Assembly (NCBI GenBank): GCA_051746985.1
Contig: JBNJFP010000024.1
Location: 1-43,626, forward strand
DNA length: 43,626 nucleotides
DNA from: Fodinibius sp051746985
GTDB taxonomy: Bacteria; Bacteroidota; Rhodothermia; Balneolales; Balneolaceae
Direction: 5' to 3'
In this document: piece after piece, positions 17,792 to 25,960 of the stretch
Layout: each line of letters begins with the position of its first letter
Numbering within the stretch: position 1 is the first letter of the stretch
Translations under genes and position numbers: made by a program
The notes under the pieces: generated by a model
Told to the model about the DNA's origin: nothing
What the model saw: the letters and a program-made list of their open reading frames with translations, nothing else
Databases searched by the model: none

Positions 17792-18790
17792 CTAAATAGA
17801 AAATTCCTTTGGATCGTGGGGAATTGCTTCGGCATCTTCCAATTCTTTCCAAATAAATGCAGCCGATCCCAGTATTGCCGCATTTTTGTCGGTAAGTGAT
17901 GAGAGAAATATATCGACCTGTCCTTTAAATATATCCAGCAGCTGATCTTCCATGTGCTTTTTAGCCGGATCAACAATCAACGCACCGGCCTTGGATAATC
18001 CGCCGGTTAAAATAACCGCTTCGGGATTAAGGCAGGTGACAATATCTGCCAGCTTTAACCCCAAAATTCGTCCCGTAAATTCAAATGCTTTCAAAGCCAG
18101 CAGATCATCATTTTGTGCCGCCTCCGTAATCCGTTTTGCATTTAGCTCCGCGGCTGACAGCCCTCTGAGCTCACTCTTAATTTTGGTCGATTCAGCCAGT
18201 TCGTTTACCGTCTTTATTAATCCCGGGGCAGAAACGTAGGTTTCAAGGCATCCCCGGCGATTACACGTGCAATGCCTTCCATTATAGAAAACCGTGGTAT
18301 GACCAATTTCGCCGGCATGCCCATTTTGACCAACTACCAGTTTTTTATTGAGCACAATCCCACTTCCAAGACCAGTACCCAATGTCAGTGATATAAAATT
18401 GGTAAGATTTTTTCCGGCCCCATATAGCATCTCTCCCATCGTTGCTGCGTTGGCATCGTTCGTCAACGCTACCGGCAAATTGGCCAGCGACTGCAAGGTT
18501 TTTGCGACTGGTACCGAGCCCGACCAACTTAAATTCGAAGCATTGTCAATAGTACCAGTCAGGTAATTTCCAGCGGGCGCCCCAACCCCAATACCTTTTA
18601 CGTTAATGGGACCATCGAGCTTCCCTTTAAGCCTAACAACTTGATCGTATAGCTCCTTGAAAAAAGACTGGTATGAATGGTCAGAATTGGTTGGTATCAC
18701 ATCAGAGGCCAACAAGTCGCCGGAACGAGTTACAAATCCATATTTCGTACTTGTACCCCCTACATCAATCCCAACGACAACGTTCTTCAT
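17792..18790 (-). CDS. ROK-family sugar kinase (probable N-acetylglucosamine kinase or glucokinase)
   Basis: This 332-aa cytoplasmic kinase has the ATP-binding GIDVGGTSTKYGFV at the N-terminus and the proposed catalytic Asp112 in TNDANAA. LGTGLGSGIVL and the ROK zinc signature follow: GHAGEIGH with His164, and CTCNRRGC with Cys174, Cys176 and Cys181. It would phosphorylate GlcNAc or glucose at C6. Co-transcription with a chitobiase and proximity to nagB favour GlcNAc. The gene starts with ATG at 18790. A possible promoter and a LacI-type site lie within 120 bp upstream. The kinase family is certain; the sugar is inferred from context. Confidence 0.92.
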   Translation of the reverse strand: MKNVVVGIDVGGTSTKYGFVTRSGDLLASDVIPTNSDHSYQSFFKELYDQVVRLKGKLDGPINVKGIGVGAPAGNYLTGTIDNASNLSWSGSVPVAKTLQSLANLPVALTNDANAATMGEMLYGAGKNLTNFISLTLGTGLGSGIVLNKKLVVGQNGHAGEIGHTTVFYNGRHCTCNRRGCLETYVSAPGLIKTVNELAESTKIKSELRGLSAAELNAKRITEAAQNDDLLALKAFEFTGRILGLKLADIVTCLNPEAVILTGGLSKAGALIVDPAKKHMEDQLLDIFKGQVDIFLSSLTDKNAAILGSAAFIWKELEDAEAIPHDPKEFSI

Positions 18791-18824
18791 TTATGTATGC
18801 CCATTCATTTGAGTTAGTATAAAA

Positions 18825-18858
18825 CAATGCTATAGATCCCTAAAAAAATTTTATCAAA
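18825..18858 (-). promoter_or_regulatory. Possible Bacteroidota-type promoter for the ROK-GH20 operon
   Basis: On the minus strand, TTTG (18858-18855) is followed after 22 bp by TAGCATTG (18832-18825). This is close to the TTTG / TAnnTTTG pattern described for Bacteroidota housekeeping promoters, with one mismatch. It lies about 35 bp upstream of the ROK ATG and downstream of the operator-like site. It is only a pattern match. Confidence 0.35.
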
Positions 18859-18894
18859 CAACTTTCTTGGGATATTTAACGCCTAAATAAGGTG

Positions 18895-18908
18895 TGGAAA
18901 CGGTTCCA
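18895..18908. promoter_or_regulatory. Putative LacI-family operator upstream of the ROK-GH20 operon (site A)
   Basis: TGGAAACGGTTCCA has perfect 5-bp arms TGGAA/TTCCA around ACGG; on the minus strand it reads TGGAACCGTTTCCA. It lies 105 bp upstream of the ROK start, nearly the same distance as site C from nagB. It is 20 bp before the stop of rdgB, so it serves the ROK side. Confidence 0.6.
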
Positions 18909-18927
18909 TTTTTTTGAACAGTATAGC

Positions 18928-19518
18928 TCACTGTCGTTCTTTCAGAAACGCTATCACTTTCCGGATCGTTTGCGCCCGGTGACTTATCTCATTTTTAATT
19001 TCAGGATCCAATTCTGCAAAGGTCTTTTTGTAAGATGCAGGTACAAACACGGGATCATATCCAAATCCACCGGTGCCCCGCTCTTTCGTAATAATGGTAC
19101 CGCGACAAACTCCTTCAAAAGTGTAGCTGTCATCTTCGGTTACCAAAGCCGCCACGGTGCGAAACTGTGCCCCCCGACGTTCCATAGGGATATCCGCCAA
19201 CTCATCCAACAACTTATCTACGTTATCCTGATACGTCGAATCTTCACCCGCATAACGGGCCGAATACACCCCGGGGCGTCCGTTAAGGGCATCCACCTCC
19301 AGTCCGGTATCATCAGAAAGGGCCGGCAATCCTGTCTCCTCATGTACATATTGCGCCTTTTTGAGGGCGTTACCTTCAAGGGTATCTCGGTCCTCGATCA
19401 CCTCTTCGAGTTCAGGGAAATTGTAGGTTGATTTCAACTCAATTCCCAATGGCTTCAAAGTGGCTCGAAGCTCTTCAATTTTATCTTTATTCCGTGATGC
19501 TAAAACAAGCGTATTCAT
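18928..19518 (-). CDS. rdgB: RdgB/HAM1-family non-canonical purine NTP pyrophosphatase
   Basis: This 196-aa cytoplasmic house-cleaning enzyme hydrolyses ITP, dITP and XTP to monophosphates. The N-terminal LVLASRNKDKIEEL binds the triphosphate. SDDTGLEVDALNGRPGVYSARYAG carries the metal-binding acidic residues. GTGGFGYDPVFVP and the near-terminal EISHRAQ (the family SHR motif) complete the set. The length is standard. It lies 15 bp downstream of the adenosine-kinase-like gene and is likely in one transcript with it, a small purine-metabolism pair. Confidence 0.96.
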   Translation of the reverse strand: MNTLVLASRNKDKIEELRATLKPLGIELKSTYNFPELEEVIEDRDTLEGNALKKAQYVHEETGLPALSDDTGLEVDALNGRPGVYSARYAGEDSTYQDNVDKLLDELADIPMERRGAQFRTVAALVTEDDSYTFEGVCRGTIITKERGTGGFGYDPVFVPASYKKTFAELDPEIKNEISHRAQTIRKVIAFLKERQ

Positions 19519-19533
19519 TTTCTGGCAACTCCG

Positions 19534-20538
19534 TTAATCTACATCTTTCACTTCGTTTAAAATATCTTGCATCTGATGCCACTTTAGACGCGGGCCAAAC
19601 TGCGACACCACCTTTGATCCCGCCAGACTTGCCAGCTTTCCGGCGCCGGCAAAGCCAAAGCCATTGGTTATCCCATATAAAAACGCTCCAGCATACATAT
19701 CACCAGCCCCGTTGGTATCCACAGCATTCACCTCATACGGTTCGATATCAATAAACGTATCGCCGTCGTAAATAATGGCACCGTTGGCGCCCTGCGTAAT
19801 CACAAAACGTTTTGCATCTTTTTTGAGCACTTCCCGTGCCTCCATCAGATCATCCTTGCCAGTATAAATTTTAGCCTCCTTTTCGTTGCAGAACAACAGG
19901 TCAACAGACGCGCCAATAATTTCTTCAAATCGTTCTTTGAACCCTTCGGCTATTGCCGGATCGGAAAGCGTTAAAGCCGTTTTAACATTATTCTCTTGGG
20001 CAATCCTTTTGGTCTGTTTCATCGCTTTAAAACCGCTATCTGAGGTAACAAGATACCCTTCGATATACACGTATTGCGAATTGCGAATCGCCAATTCATC
20101 AACTTCCTTCACAGACAAGTTCTGGGTGATTCCCAAATAGGTATTCATAGTTCGTTCGGCATCATCAGTAACCATCACCAGGCATTTACCCGTAATCCCA
20201 TCCTGACGCTCTTGACGATCGAAGTTAGTATCTATGCCCGCCTCTTTCATATCTTCAAGGTACAAATCGCCAAATGCATCATTGGCCACCTTGCAAGAAT
20301 AAAATGCTTTTCCTCCAAATTGGCTAACCGCAAAAACCGTATTTGCGGCCGACCCACCGGGCTTTTCTACCGTTTCATTTCGGTTGATGTCTTTAATAAG
20401 ACGAGATTGAGTATCCTCATCAACGAGAGTCATCACCCCCTTTTCGACATCGTGCTTTTTTAAAAATTCATCACTGATCTCAAATTCCATATCCACCAGC
20501 GCATTACCGATGCCATAAACGTTGTACTTCTTTTTCAT
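19534..20538 (-). CDS. PfkB-family carbohydrate/nucleoside kinase, adenosine-kinase-like
   Basis: This 334-aa ribokinase-fold enzyme has the N-terminal VYGIGNALVDMEFEI, then KPGGSAANTVFAVSQFGGKA (PfkB signature 1). The C-terminal signature NAVDTNGAGDMYAGAFLYG carries the catalytic Asp and anion hole. Close relatives are annotated as adenosine kinases. Phosphorylation of adenosine to AMP would suit the adjacent rdgB, but other sugars cannot be excluded from the sequence. No membrane segments. The gene runs into rdgB with a 15-bp gap. Confidence 0.9.
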   Translation of the reverse strand: MKKKYNVYGIGNALVDMEFEISDEFLKKHDVEKGVMTLVDEDTQSRLIKDINRNETVEKPGGSAANTVFAVSQFGGKAFYSCKVANDAFGDLYLEDMKEAGIDTNFDRQERQDGITGKCLVMVTDDAERTMNTYLGITQNLSVKEVDELAIRNSQYVYIEGYLVTSDSGFKAMKQTKRIAQENNVKTALTLSDPAIAEGFKERFEEIIGASVDLLFCNEKEAKIYTGKDDLMEAREVLKKDAKRFVITQGANGAIIYDGDTFIDIEPYEVNAVDTNGAGDMYAGAFLYGITNGFGFAGAGKLASLAGSKVVSQFGPRLKWHQMQDILNEVKDVD

Positions 20539-20628
20539 AAAGACTTCAAATTATTCAAACTGCAGTTCATTTTTCAAAGTGCAGAAAATACGAACTCTTG
20601 ACGGGGCAATAAAGTTCATACTAAAATA

Positions 20629-20660
20629 AAAAAGCACCTGCCCTTTCGGACAGATGCCTT
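20629..20660 (-). terminator. Rho-independent terminator after the S8 protease gene
   Basis: On the minus strand the transcript folds as a 12-bp stem with a GAAA tetraloop (20660 down to 20633, using four G-U pairs) followed by a T tract (20621-20633 is A-rich on the plus strand). It starts 24 bp after the protease stop codon. Confidence 0.85.
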
Positions 20661-20683
20661 ATAATTCAATAACAAATAGATTG

Positions 20684-21913
20684 TTACTGCGATACGATGG
20701 GATCAGAATCTCCATCGGGGTCGTTGGAGGCCGTTCCATCGCTGGATGGATTTCCTCCCGTTACCAACAATACACCAGCAACATGCGGACTTGCCATCGA
20801 GGTTCCACTGATAGTATCCGTTCCGCCATCATTCCAGGTAGAAAGAACATCCACACCGGGTGCAGCGTACTCAATGGGGGGATTCCCATAGTTAGAAAAC
20901 GATGCAAAACCGTCATTTTCGTCGGTTGCTGAAACGGTCCACACGTTATCATACTCAACACGCGCCGGAGAATAATTGTTTGCATCATCGCCGTCGTTTC
21001 CGGCAGCTACCGCTAAGAGTACCCCTTCATCGGCAGCATTGCGAACGGCATCATCAACAGCGTCTGAAGTACCCCCGCCAAGGCTCAAGTTAGCCACATC
21101 TCCGGCCGATGCATTTTGAGCAACATAATCAAGGCCTTCAATAATCCCCGAGTACGAACCACTTCCACGACTATCGAGCACCTTAATTCCTACCACCGTT
21201 GCACCTGCAGCAACGCCTACAACGCCACTATCATTGTCGAGGGCTGCAATAGTTCCGGCTACGTGAGTTCCATGACCATTACCGTCATCGGCATCTTTAG
21301 AATCCTTACCATTGGTGATAAAAGTTTCACTTCGGCTTTCGTCAACATTCAAGTCTGGGTGATCTAAATCAACGCCGGAATCAATAACCCATGCCGTACC
21401 GTTACTTGCAGTAGCACCGCCTACGCGATCAATGCCCCATGGTGTTACCTGCCCATCACTGTCATCACCATCATCGCCGTCATCATCATCGCAATCACCG
21501 CCATTTGGTGATCCACAAGGAGGCGCCAACGTAACCATCTGGTCTTCTTCGATATAGTCAATACGATCGTCATTTCTGAGATCAGCCAACTGACCTTCAG
21601 ACAAGGAGGCCGCAAAACCTTGCAGCGCTACATCATATTCACCACGTACTGACTCGGCATCGATTTTGTTGTCCGAAAGAACCTTGCTACGAACTTCTTT
21701 GGTTCTTTCGACATTGCCGGCCAAAGTTTTACCCTGTGTATCTTCATCCTTGAAGACCACAATGTATTGTCCCTCGATGGGCTCAGTAGTTTCTGATTTT
21801 AATTCTTCTTGTTGTTCTTCTTGATCGACATTAGTAGTTGGCTGATCACAAGCAGTGATTCCAAAAACAACTAATGCAGCAACCAAGGTCGACTTGAAAA
21901 ATGCATTTCGCAT
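20684..21913 (-). CDS. Secreted subtilisin-family (S8) serine protease with I9 propeptide, lipoprotein-like leader
   Basis: 409 aa. The leader ends VVFGITAC (Cys22), a lipobox, so the precursor may be lipid-anchored. An inhibitor-I9 propeptide spans about 48-128 (QYIVVFKDED to IDYIEEDQMV). An Asp-rich linker (140-154) then leads into the catalytic domain, with Asp178 in VIDSGVDLDHPDL, His214 in GHGTHVAGT, Asn296 in AAGND and Ser362 in GTSMASPHVAG. The chain ends about 45 residues after the catalytic Ser and has no sorting domain. The acidic composition suits a salt-adapted extracellular enzyme. It is monocistronic with its own terminator. Confidence 0.94.
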   Translation of the reverse strand: MRNAFFKSTLVAALVVFGITACDQPTTNVDQEEQQEELKSETTEPIEGQYIVVFKDEDTQGKTLAGNVERTKEVRSKVLSDNKIDAESVRGEYDVALQGFAASLSEGQLADLRNDDRIDYIEEDQMVTLAPPCGSPNGGDCDDDDGDDGDDSDGQVTPWGIDRVGGATASNGTAWVIDSGVDLDHPDLNVDESRSETFITNGKDSKDADDGNGHGTHVAGTIAALDNDSGVVGVAAGATVVGIKVLDSRGSGSYSGIIEGLDYVAQNASAGDVANLSLGGGTSDAVDDAVRNAADEGVLLAVAAGNDGDDANNYSPARVEYDNVWTVSATDENDGFASFSNYGNPPIEYAAPGVDVLSTWNDGGTDTISGTSMASPHVAGVLLVTGGNPSSDGTASNDPDGDSDPIVSQ

Positions 21914-22285
21914 AGTTTATCCCTTATTTTATTGAAGTTATGTCCGCTATATGCGGACTTGAAAAAGCAGACATTGATCCGTTACCCTAAAGAACTTAAC
22001 CGATCATTCCGTCCTGCCATATATTTTAAGACTGTCAACCACCCCATTCGTTACGAATTAATCAAATAATTTTAGTTAAAATATTTTAATGTTAAATAAT
22101 TAAGTGATATATCAATTTACTTTTAAATATTCATCCAAAGTAGATCCGAAAAACTCACCATTGAACGATAAATATTGCCCTGAGCATCCTCCTTTTAATT
22201 TGTTAATTTTACACTATTCAGTTTCATTACCTATTAAGAAACAAGAATCTCTTGCCATCACGAATGGCCATCCATTTGATGCCCC
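21914..22285. other. AT-rich divergent promoter region between the S8 protease and Nudix genes
   Basis: This 372-bp stretch has no credible gene. It should hold promoters for the leftward protease and the rightward Nudix-ATPase pair. The one clear structure is a GTCCGC/GCGGAC hairpin (21942-21958) in the protease mRNA leader. The remainder, especially 22060-22140, is very AT-rich. Confidence 0.55.
21942..21958 (-). promoter_or_regulatory. Hairpin in the 5' leader of the S8 protease mRNA
   Basis: GTCCGC (21942-21947) and GCGGAC (21953-21958) are perfect 6-bp arms around TATAT. It lies about 29 nt upstream of the ATG at 21913. It could stabilise the mRNA or act as an operator; there is no T tract, so it is not a terminator. 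Confidence 0.45.
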
Positions 22286-22924
22286 ATGCACGAACTGATC
22301 CAATTTTTAAAACAACGCTTATCCCAAAACCTACCGGGCCGAGAAGCACAAATTAGGATGGCACCAAAACCGGTTTCCCAGGGAGAAATGCGTGAGATGC
22401 CCCCCCCGGACGATGTCAACAAAAGCAGTGTTTTAGCATTGCTTTTTCCCAATGAGGATGAACATCCCGAGCTTGTTTTAACACTTCGAAGCAGCGATAT
22501 CGATCATGGCGGACAAATTAGTTTCCCGGGTGGACGGCAGGATCAAGGCGAATCTCTCGATCAGACGGCACTTCGCGAAGCTAACGAAGAAATTGGCGTT
22601 TCACCGTCATCTATCACCATCATTGGTCAGCTCAGCGATCTTTATGTGAGTCATTCAAATAATTTGGTAACGCCCTTTGTGGGGTTTACTTCTGAACGCC
22701 CCCAGTTTAATTTAAATCCCGCCGAAGTAGCCGAGGTTTTTTCGGTTGAACTGCAATCTCTGGTGCAGAAAAAAAATATCACGGTCGAAGATTGGGACCT
22801 GCATTCGTACACCTACAAGGTTCCCTACTGGGATGTACATGAAGTGCCACTATGGGGGGCAACAGCAATGATGCTTAACGAGTTTTTAGATATCTACAGA
22901 GAATTTCTTGAGCTGCAAAATTGA
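22286..22924 (+). CDS. Nudix hydrolase of the CoA-pyrophosphatase (NudL/PCD1) type
   Basis: 212 aa. The Nudix box GGRQDQGESLDQTALREANEEIGV fits GX5EX7REUXEEXGU exactly, and the preceding LTLRSSDIDHGGQISFPGG is the extended motif of coenzyme A pyrophosphatases. The expected reaction is CoA to 3',5'-ADP and phosphopantetheine. It is cytoplasmic with no membrane segments. It lies 14 bp before the copper ATPase gene and is probably co-transcribed with it, although no functional link is obvious. Confidence 0.9.
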   Translation: MHELIQFLKQRLSQNLPGREAQIRMAPKPVSQGEMREMPPPDDVNKSSVLALLFPNEDEHPELVLTLRSSDIDHGGQISFPGGRQDQGESLDQTALREANEEIGVSPSSITIIGQLSDLYVSHSNNLVTPFVGFTSERPQFNLNPAEVAEVFSVELQSLVQKKNITVEDWDLHSYTYKVPYWDVHEVPLWGATAMMLNEFLDIYREFLELQN

Positions 22925-22938
22925 CGATTTAATTACTG

Positions 22939-25290
22939 ATGAGTAACTCTAAGTGTATCCTTTGCGAGCTGGAAGTACCCGACGATCCCATTACGGATGA
23001 CAATGTAGATGGCGTTTTCTGCTGTACCGGCTGCAAGCATGTTTATAATATTTTACAGGATCTGGACGACCAACAAGCCGAAGCGCTGAGAAGGCAGACC
23101 ATCCAAAAAAGGCGGAGCGAACAAAACGGTCAGTCCCTCCCCGAAGAATACGAGGAGGCGTTTTTCAAGGTAAGCGGTATGCACTGCACAACCTGCGAAT
23201 CGTTTCTGGAAACTCTGGCTGATCGTCAGCAGGGGATTTATAAAAGTGAAGCCAGTTATTCCTCCGAAATGGTCAAGGTTTATTATGACCCTAAACAAAT
23301 TGAGGCTGATACCCTACCCCACCGCCTAAGCAAACTTGGATATCGCTTCAGCAATGTGGCATCCCAACAAAAAGAGGAGCAGCTTAACGAAGTAGCACGC
23401 CTTATCATCGGTGGATTTTTCGGGATTATTGGATTGCTGCTTTACGTCTTATTTTTATATCCCAGCTACCTTGGAGCTGGAGGATTGGTACCACTTACGG
23501 AGCAGGAAAAGCTGTTTTTCGTTTCCAACATTTTTGTAATGACCACCTTTGTGCTTGGCTATACCGGCTTTCCCATTTTGCGCGGGGCGTGGGTCTCCAT
23601 TTCGGTGGCCAAACCCAACATGGATCTGCTGATTACCATCGCGGCCGTCAGTGCTTATTTGTATAGTGTTGGCGCACTGCTTACCGGCTCCAGCGAAGTT
23701 TATTTTGATGTTACCATGGCCATCGTGCTGGTCGTTTCTATCGGGCATTATTATGAAAAAACGATTCAGGCAGGCAAACATGACCTGCTCTCACGACTTA
23801 CCGAAAAACGTATTTCACAGGCGCGTCGAGTCGAGAATGAATCACTAAAAAAAGTTGCACTTGAACAACTACGTCCGGGGGACCGAGTGCTGGTAAAAGC
23901 CGGAGAACGCATCCCCATTGACGGTACGATTATAGAGGGTAATGGCGTGGTAAATGAGGCGCTGATGACGGGAGAATCGATGCCGGTTGAGAAGTCAAAA
24001 GGTGATAAAGTCATTAGCGGCACCATCCTTAAGCAAAATGCCATCACACTCGAAATTGGAGATCGTGTCGAAAGCACCATCGAAAAATTGATGCGCATGA
24101 TGTGGAACATCCAAACGGCAAGAGCGGGGCAGCAGCGACTGGCCGACCGCATCGCCTCGTGGTTTGTACCCGCCGTGCTTGTATTGGGATTGATCACGTT
24201 TAGCTATCACCTACTCACGGGTGCCACTACTACTGAGGCCATGCTAACCTCGCTTGCGGTGCTCATTGTTTCTTGTCCCTGTGCGCTTGGGTTGGCAACT
24301 CCGCTGGCTATTGCCTCGGGTATCCGAAGTGGATTGCAGCACGAAATCATCTTTAAGACGGCCTCGGTCTTTGAAGACAAGTCGGAGATTGCCACTGTAG
24401 CATTTGATAAAACGGGCACGCTCACCACGGGGGAAATGCAGCTGCTGGATAAAGGCACCAACGATCAGGCCCTTACATATGCTTCCTCTATTGAGCAGTA
24501 TTCTTCTCATCCTATTGCTGAACCTATTGCTTCTTTTAACAGCCCAAAACATACAGTTACCAATTTCAAAACGCATTCCAAGGGCGTATCTGGCACCATT
24601 GAGGGCAATCAAGTTTTTGTAGGTCATCCGGAATGGATTTCTCAGCAAGGATTTGAGTACACAACATCTCAGAAGCAAAAGATTAGCGAAGCTCAAAAAA
24701 ATGGTTATGTACCGGTGGCTGTAGGCTGGGATAACAGCATTAAGGACATTCTCGTAGTGGGCGATCAGCTACGGCAAGAGGCGGCGCAAATTATTGCAGA
24801 TCTACAACAATCTGACAAAAAAGTGGCCATTATTACCGGCGACAGCAAAGAGGCCGGGGAATCCATTCAACAGAAACTGCATCCCGATTTTCTGTTTACA
24901 GAAGCACGTCCCGATTCGAAATCGAATATCATTGAGGAGCTCAAAAAAATGGGTCGTATTTCTATGATTGGTGACGGCAGTAATGACGCTCCCGCGATGG
25001 CCAACGCCGATCTGGGAATTGCTTTTGGAAATCCTACGGCTATAGCAACGGAATCTGCTCCCATTATAATTACGCGTGACAACTTGGCGTTAATTCCGGC
25101 CGCTTTTAATGCAATTAAATTGACAAAAAAACGAATACGACAAAATCTGGGATGGGCTTTTCTTTATAATATTATAACTATCCCTCTTGCTATTGTAGGG
25201 TTAATAAATCCTCTTTTTGCGGCGGTGGCTATGGCCACAAGCAGCCTTCTTGTAGTGGGAAATTCATCAAGAGAGATGAGGCTTATTTAA
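22939..25290 (+). CDS. FixI/CcoI-like copper-translocating P1B-type ATPase
   Basis: 783 aa. The N-terminal cysteine-rich metal-binding domain (Cys6, Cys9, Cys28, Cys29, Cys32; PF12156-like) is followed by an HMA domain with SGMHCTTC (about 78-85). About eight membrane helices carry the transport motif SCPCALG (Cys446, Cys448). The phosphorylation motif is DKTGT (Asp490), with the P1B HP motif in SSHPIAEP and a hinge GDGSNDAPA. Together these indicate a Cu+ exporter of the type that loads copper into haem-copper oxidases. It converges, 7 bp apart, on the ba3 oxidase locus, which supports that role. No CcoS or CcoGH genes are adjacent, unlike classical cbb3 clusters. Confidence 0.93.
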   Translation: MSNSKCILCELEVPDDPITDDNVDGVFCCTGCKHVYNILQDLDDQQAEALRRQTIQKRRSEQNGQSLPEEYEEAFFKVSGMHCTTCESFLETLADRQQGIYKSEASYSSEMVKVYYDPKQIEADTLPHRLSKLGYRFSNVASQQKEEQLNEVARLIIGGFFGIIGLLLYVLFLYPSYLGAGGLVPLTEQEKLFFVSNIFVMTTFVLGYTGFPILRGAWVSISVAKPNMDLLITIAAVSAYLYSVGALLTGSSEVYFDVTMAIVLVVSIGHYYEKTIQAGKHDLLSRLTEKRISQARRVENESLKKVALEQLRPGDRVLVKAGERIPIDGTIIEGNGVVNEALMTGESMPVEKSKGDKVISGTILKQNAITLEIGDRVESTIEKLMRMMWNIQTARAGQQRLADRIASWFVPAVLVLGLITFSYHLLTGATTTEAMLTSLAVLIVSCPCALGLATPLAIASGIRSGLQHEIIFKTASVFEDKSEIATVAFDKTGTLTTGEMQLLDKGTNDQALTYASSIEQYSSHPIAEPIASFNSPKHTVTNFKTHSKGVSGTIEGNQVFVGHPEWISQQGFEYTTSQKQKISEAQKNGYVPVAVGWDNSIKDILVVGDQLRQEAAQIIADLQQSDKKVAIITGDSKEAGESIQQKLHPDFLFTEARPDSKSNIIEELKKMGRISMIGDGSNDAPAMANADLGIAFGNPTAIATESAPIIITRDNLALIPAAFNAIKLTKKRIRQNLGWAFLYNIITIPLAIVGLINPLFAAVAMATSSLLVVGNSSREMRLI

Positions 25291-25297
25291 CCCTGAG

Positions 25298-25855
25298 TTA
25301 CTGCCCGTACCGTACCGGAATTTTATCAAGGGGCACCTCTTGCTGAATGTGCGTTAAAGAATCAGAATCTACCGCTTGCCACGAACTAAGATAAAGCGCG
25401 GTCGGGATGTCTCCGTCCGGGAGATCCCATGATCCGTAAACCCCGGCGGGCACCTCTTCCACGACTTGCCAGAAAGAAGCATCTTCTGATGACATTATTT
25501 TGTCGCTTTGCAGTTTTAAGCTATCAACCTGCAGTTGAAATGTTTCCTGACGAACACTATCAACAGCACGCAACCCCAATTTAAAACGCCAATCTCTGCC
25601 TCTTACATCTACGCGAAGGGTATCAATAATCACGGGAGAGGCCTGATCCTTAAAGAGTGAATCGCCCTGACTTATCTCCCGAATTTCGGCAGCTTGCTCC
25701 TGTTGCTGTATTTCATTTTCATCCCCACCAAACATCTGTGAGTCGATGAGATTAAATAACGTCATAAGTTCTACCAGCACCGGAATTCCAATTCCAACGA
25801 TAACTAATATTTTGACCAGCCGCTTGGTGGAACTTTGGGATTTTTCTTCAGCCAT
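25298..25855 (-). CDS. Unknown single-helix membrane protein beside the ba3 oxidase
   Basis: 185 aa; I do not recognise a family. A basic, Ser/Thr-rich start is followed by one hydrophobic helix (about residues 12-34, LVKILVIVGIGIPVLVELMTLF), then a Gln/Glu-rich linker (about 46-60). A soluble domain of about 120 residues follows; it is rich in beta-type hydrophobic/Asp alternation and contains no cysteine or obvious metal site. Topology suggests N-in with the domain outside. It follows oxidase subunit I by 105 bp, with a hairpin terminator between, and converges on the copper ATPase. An oxidase assembly or accessory role is a guess from location only. Confidence 0.7.
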   Translation of the reverse strand: MAEEKSQSSTKRLVKILVIVGIGIPVLVELMTLFNLIDSQMFGGDENEIQQQEQAAEIREISQGDSLFKDQASPVIIDTLRVDVRGRDWRFKLGLRAVDSVRQETFQLQVDSLKLQSDKIMSSEDASFWQVVEEVPAGVYGSWDLPDGDIPTALYLSSWQAVDSDSLTHIQQEVPLDKIPVRYGQ

Positions 25856-25889
25856 AATTATAGATCAGGATAAATAAAACACGTGTAAA

Positions 25890-25938
25890 GTAAAAAGTCC
25901 CTGTCCAATTTACGAACGTAAATAGACAAGGACTTTCT
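25890..25938. terminator. Hairpin terminator after oxidase subunit I
   Basis: AAAGTCC-C-TGTC (25895-25906) pairs with GACA-A-GGACTTT (about 25925-25935), with a further inner TTTAC/GTAAA stem. A- and T-rich flanks on both sides allow it to work in either direction. It lies 22 bp past the subunit I stop, so the downstream 185-aa gene may be read by partial read-through or from its own promoter. Confidence 0.7.
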
Positions 25939-25960
25939 TCATCTAACAAGTTTCTACTAG

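Noticed and set aside
22104..22298. 64-codon ORF upstream of the Nudix gene
   Set aside because: It lies in AT-rich promoter DNA, has no ribosome site and overlaps the Nudix start.
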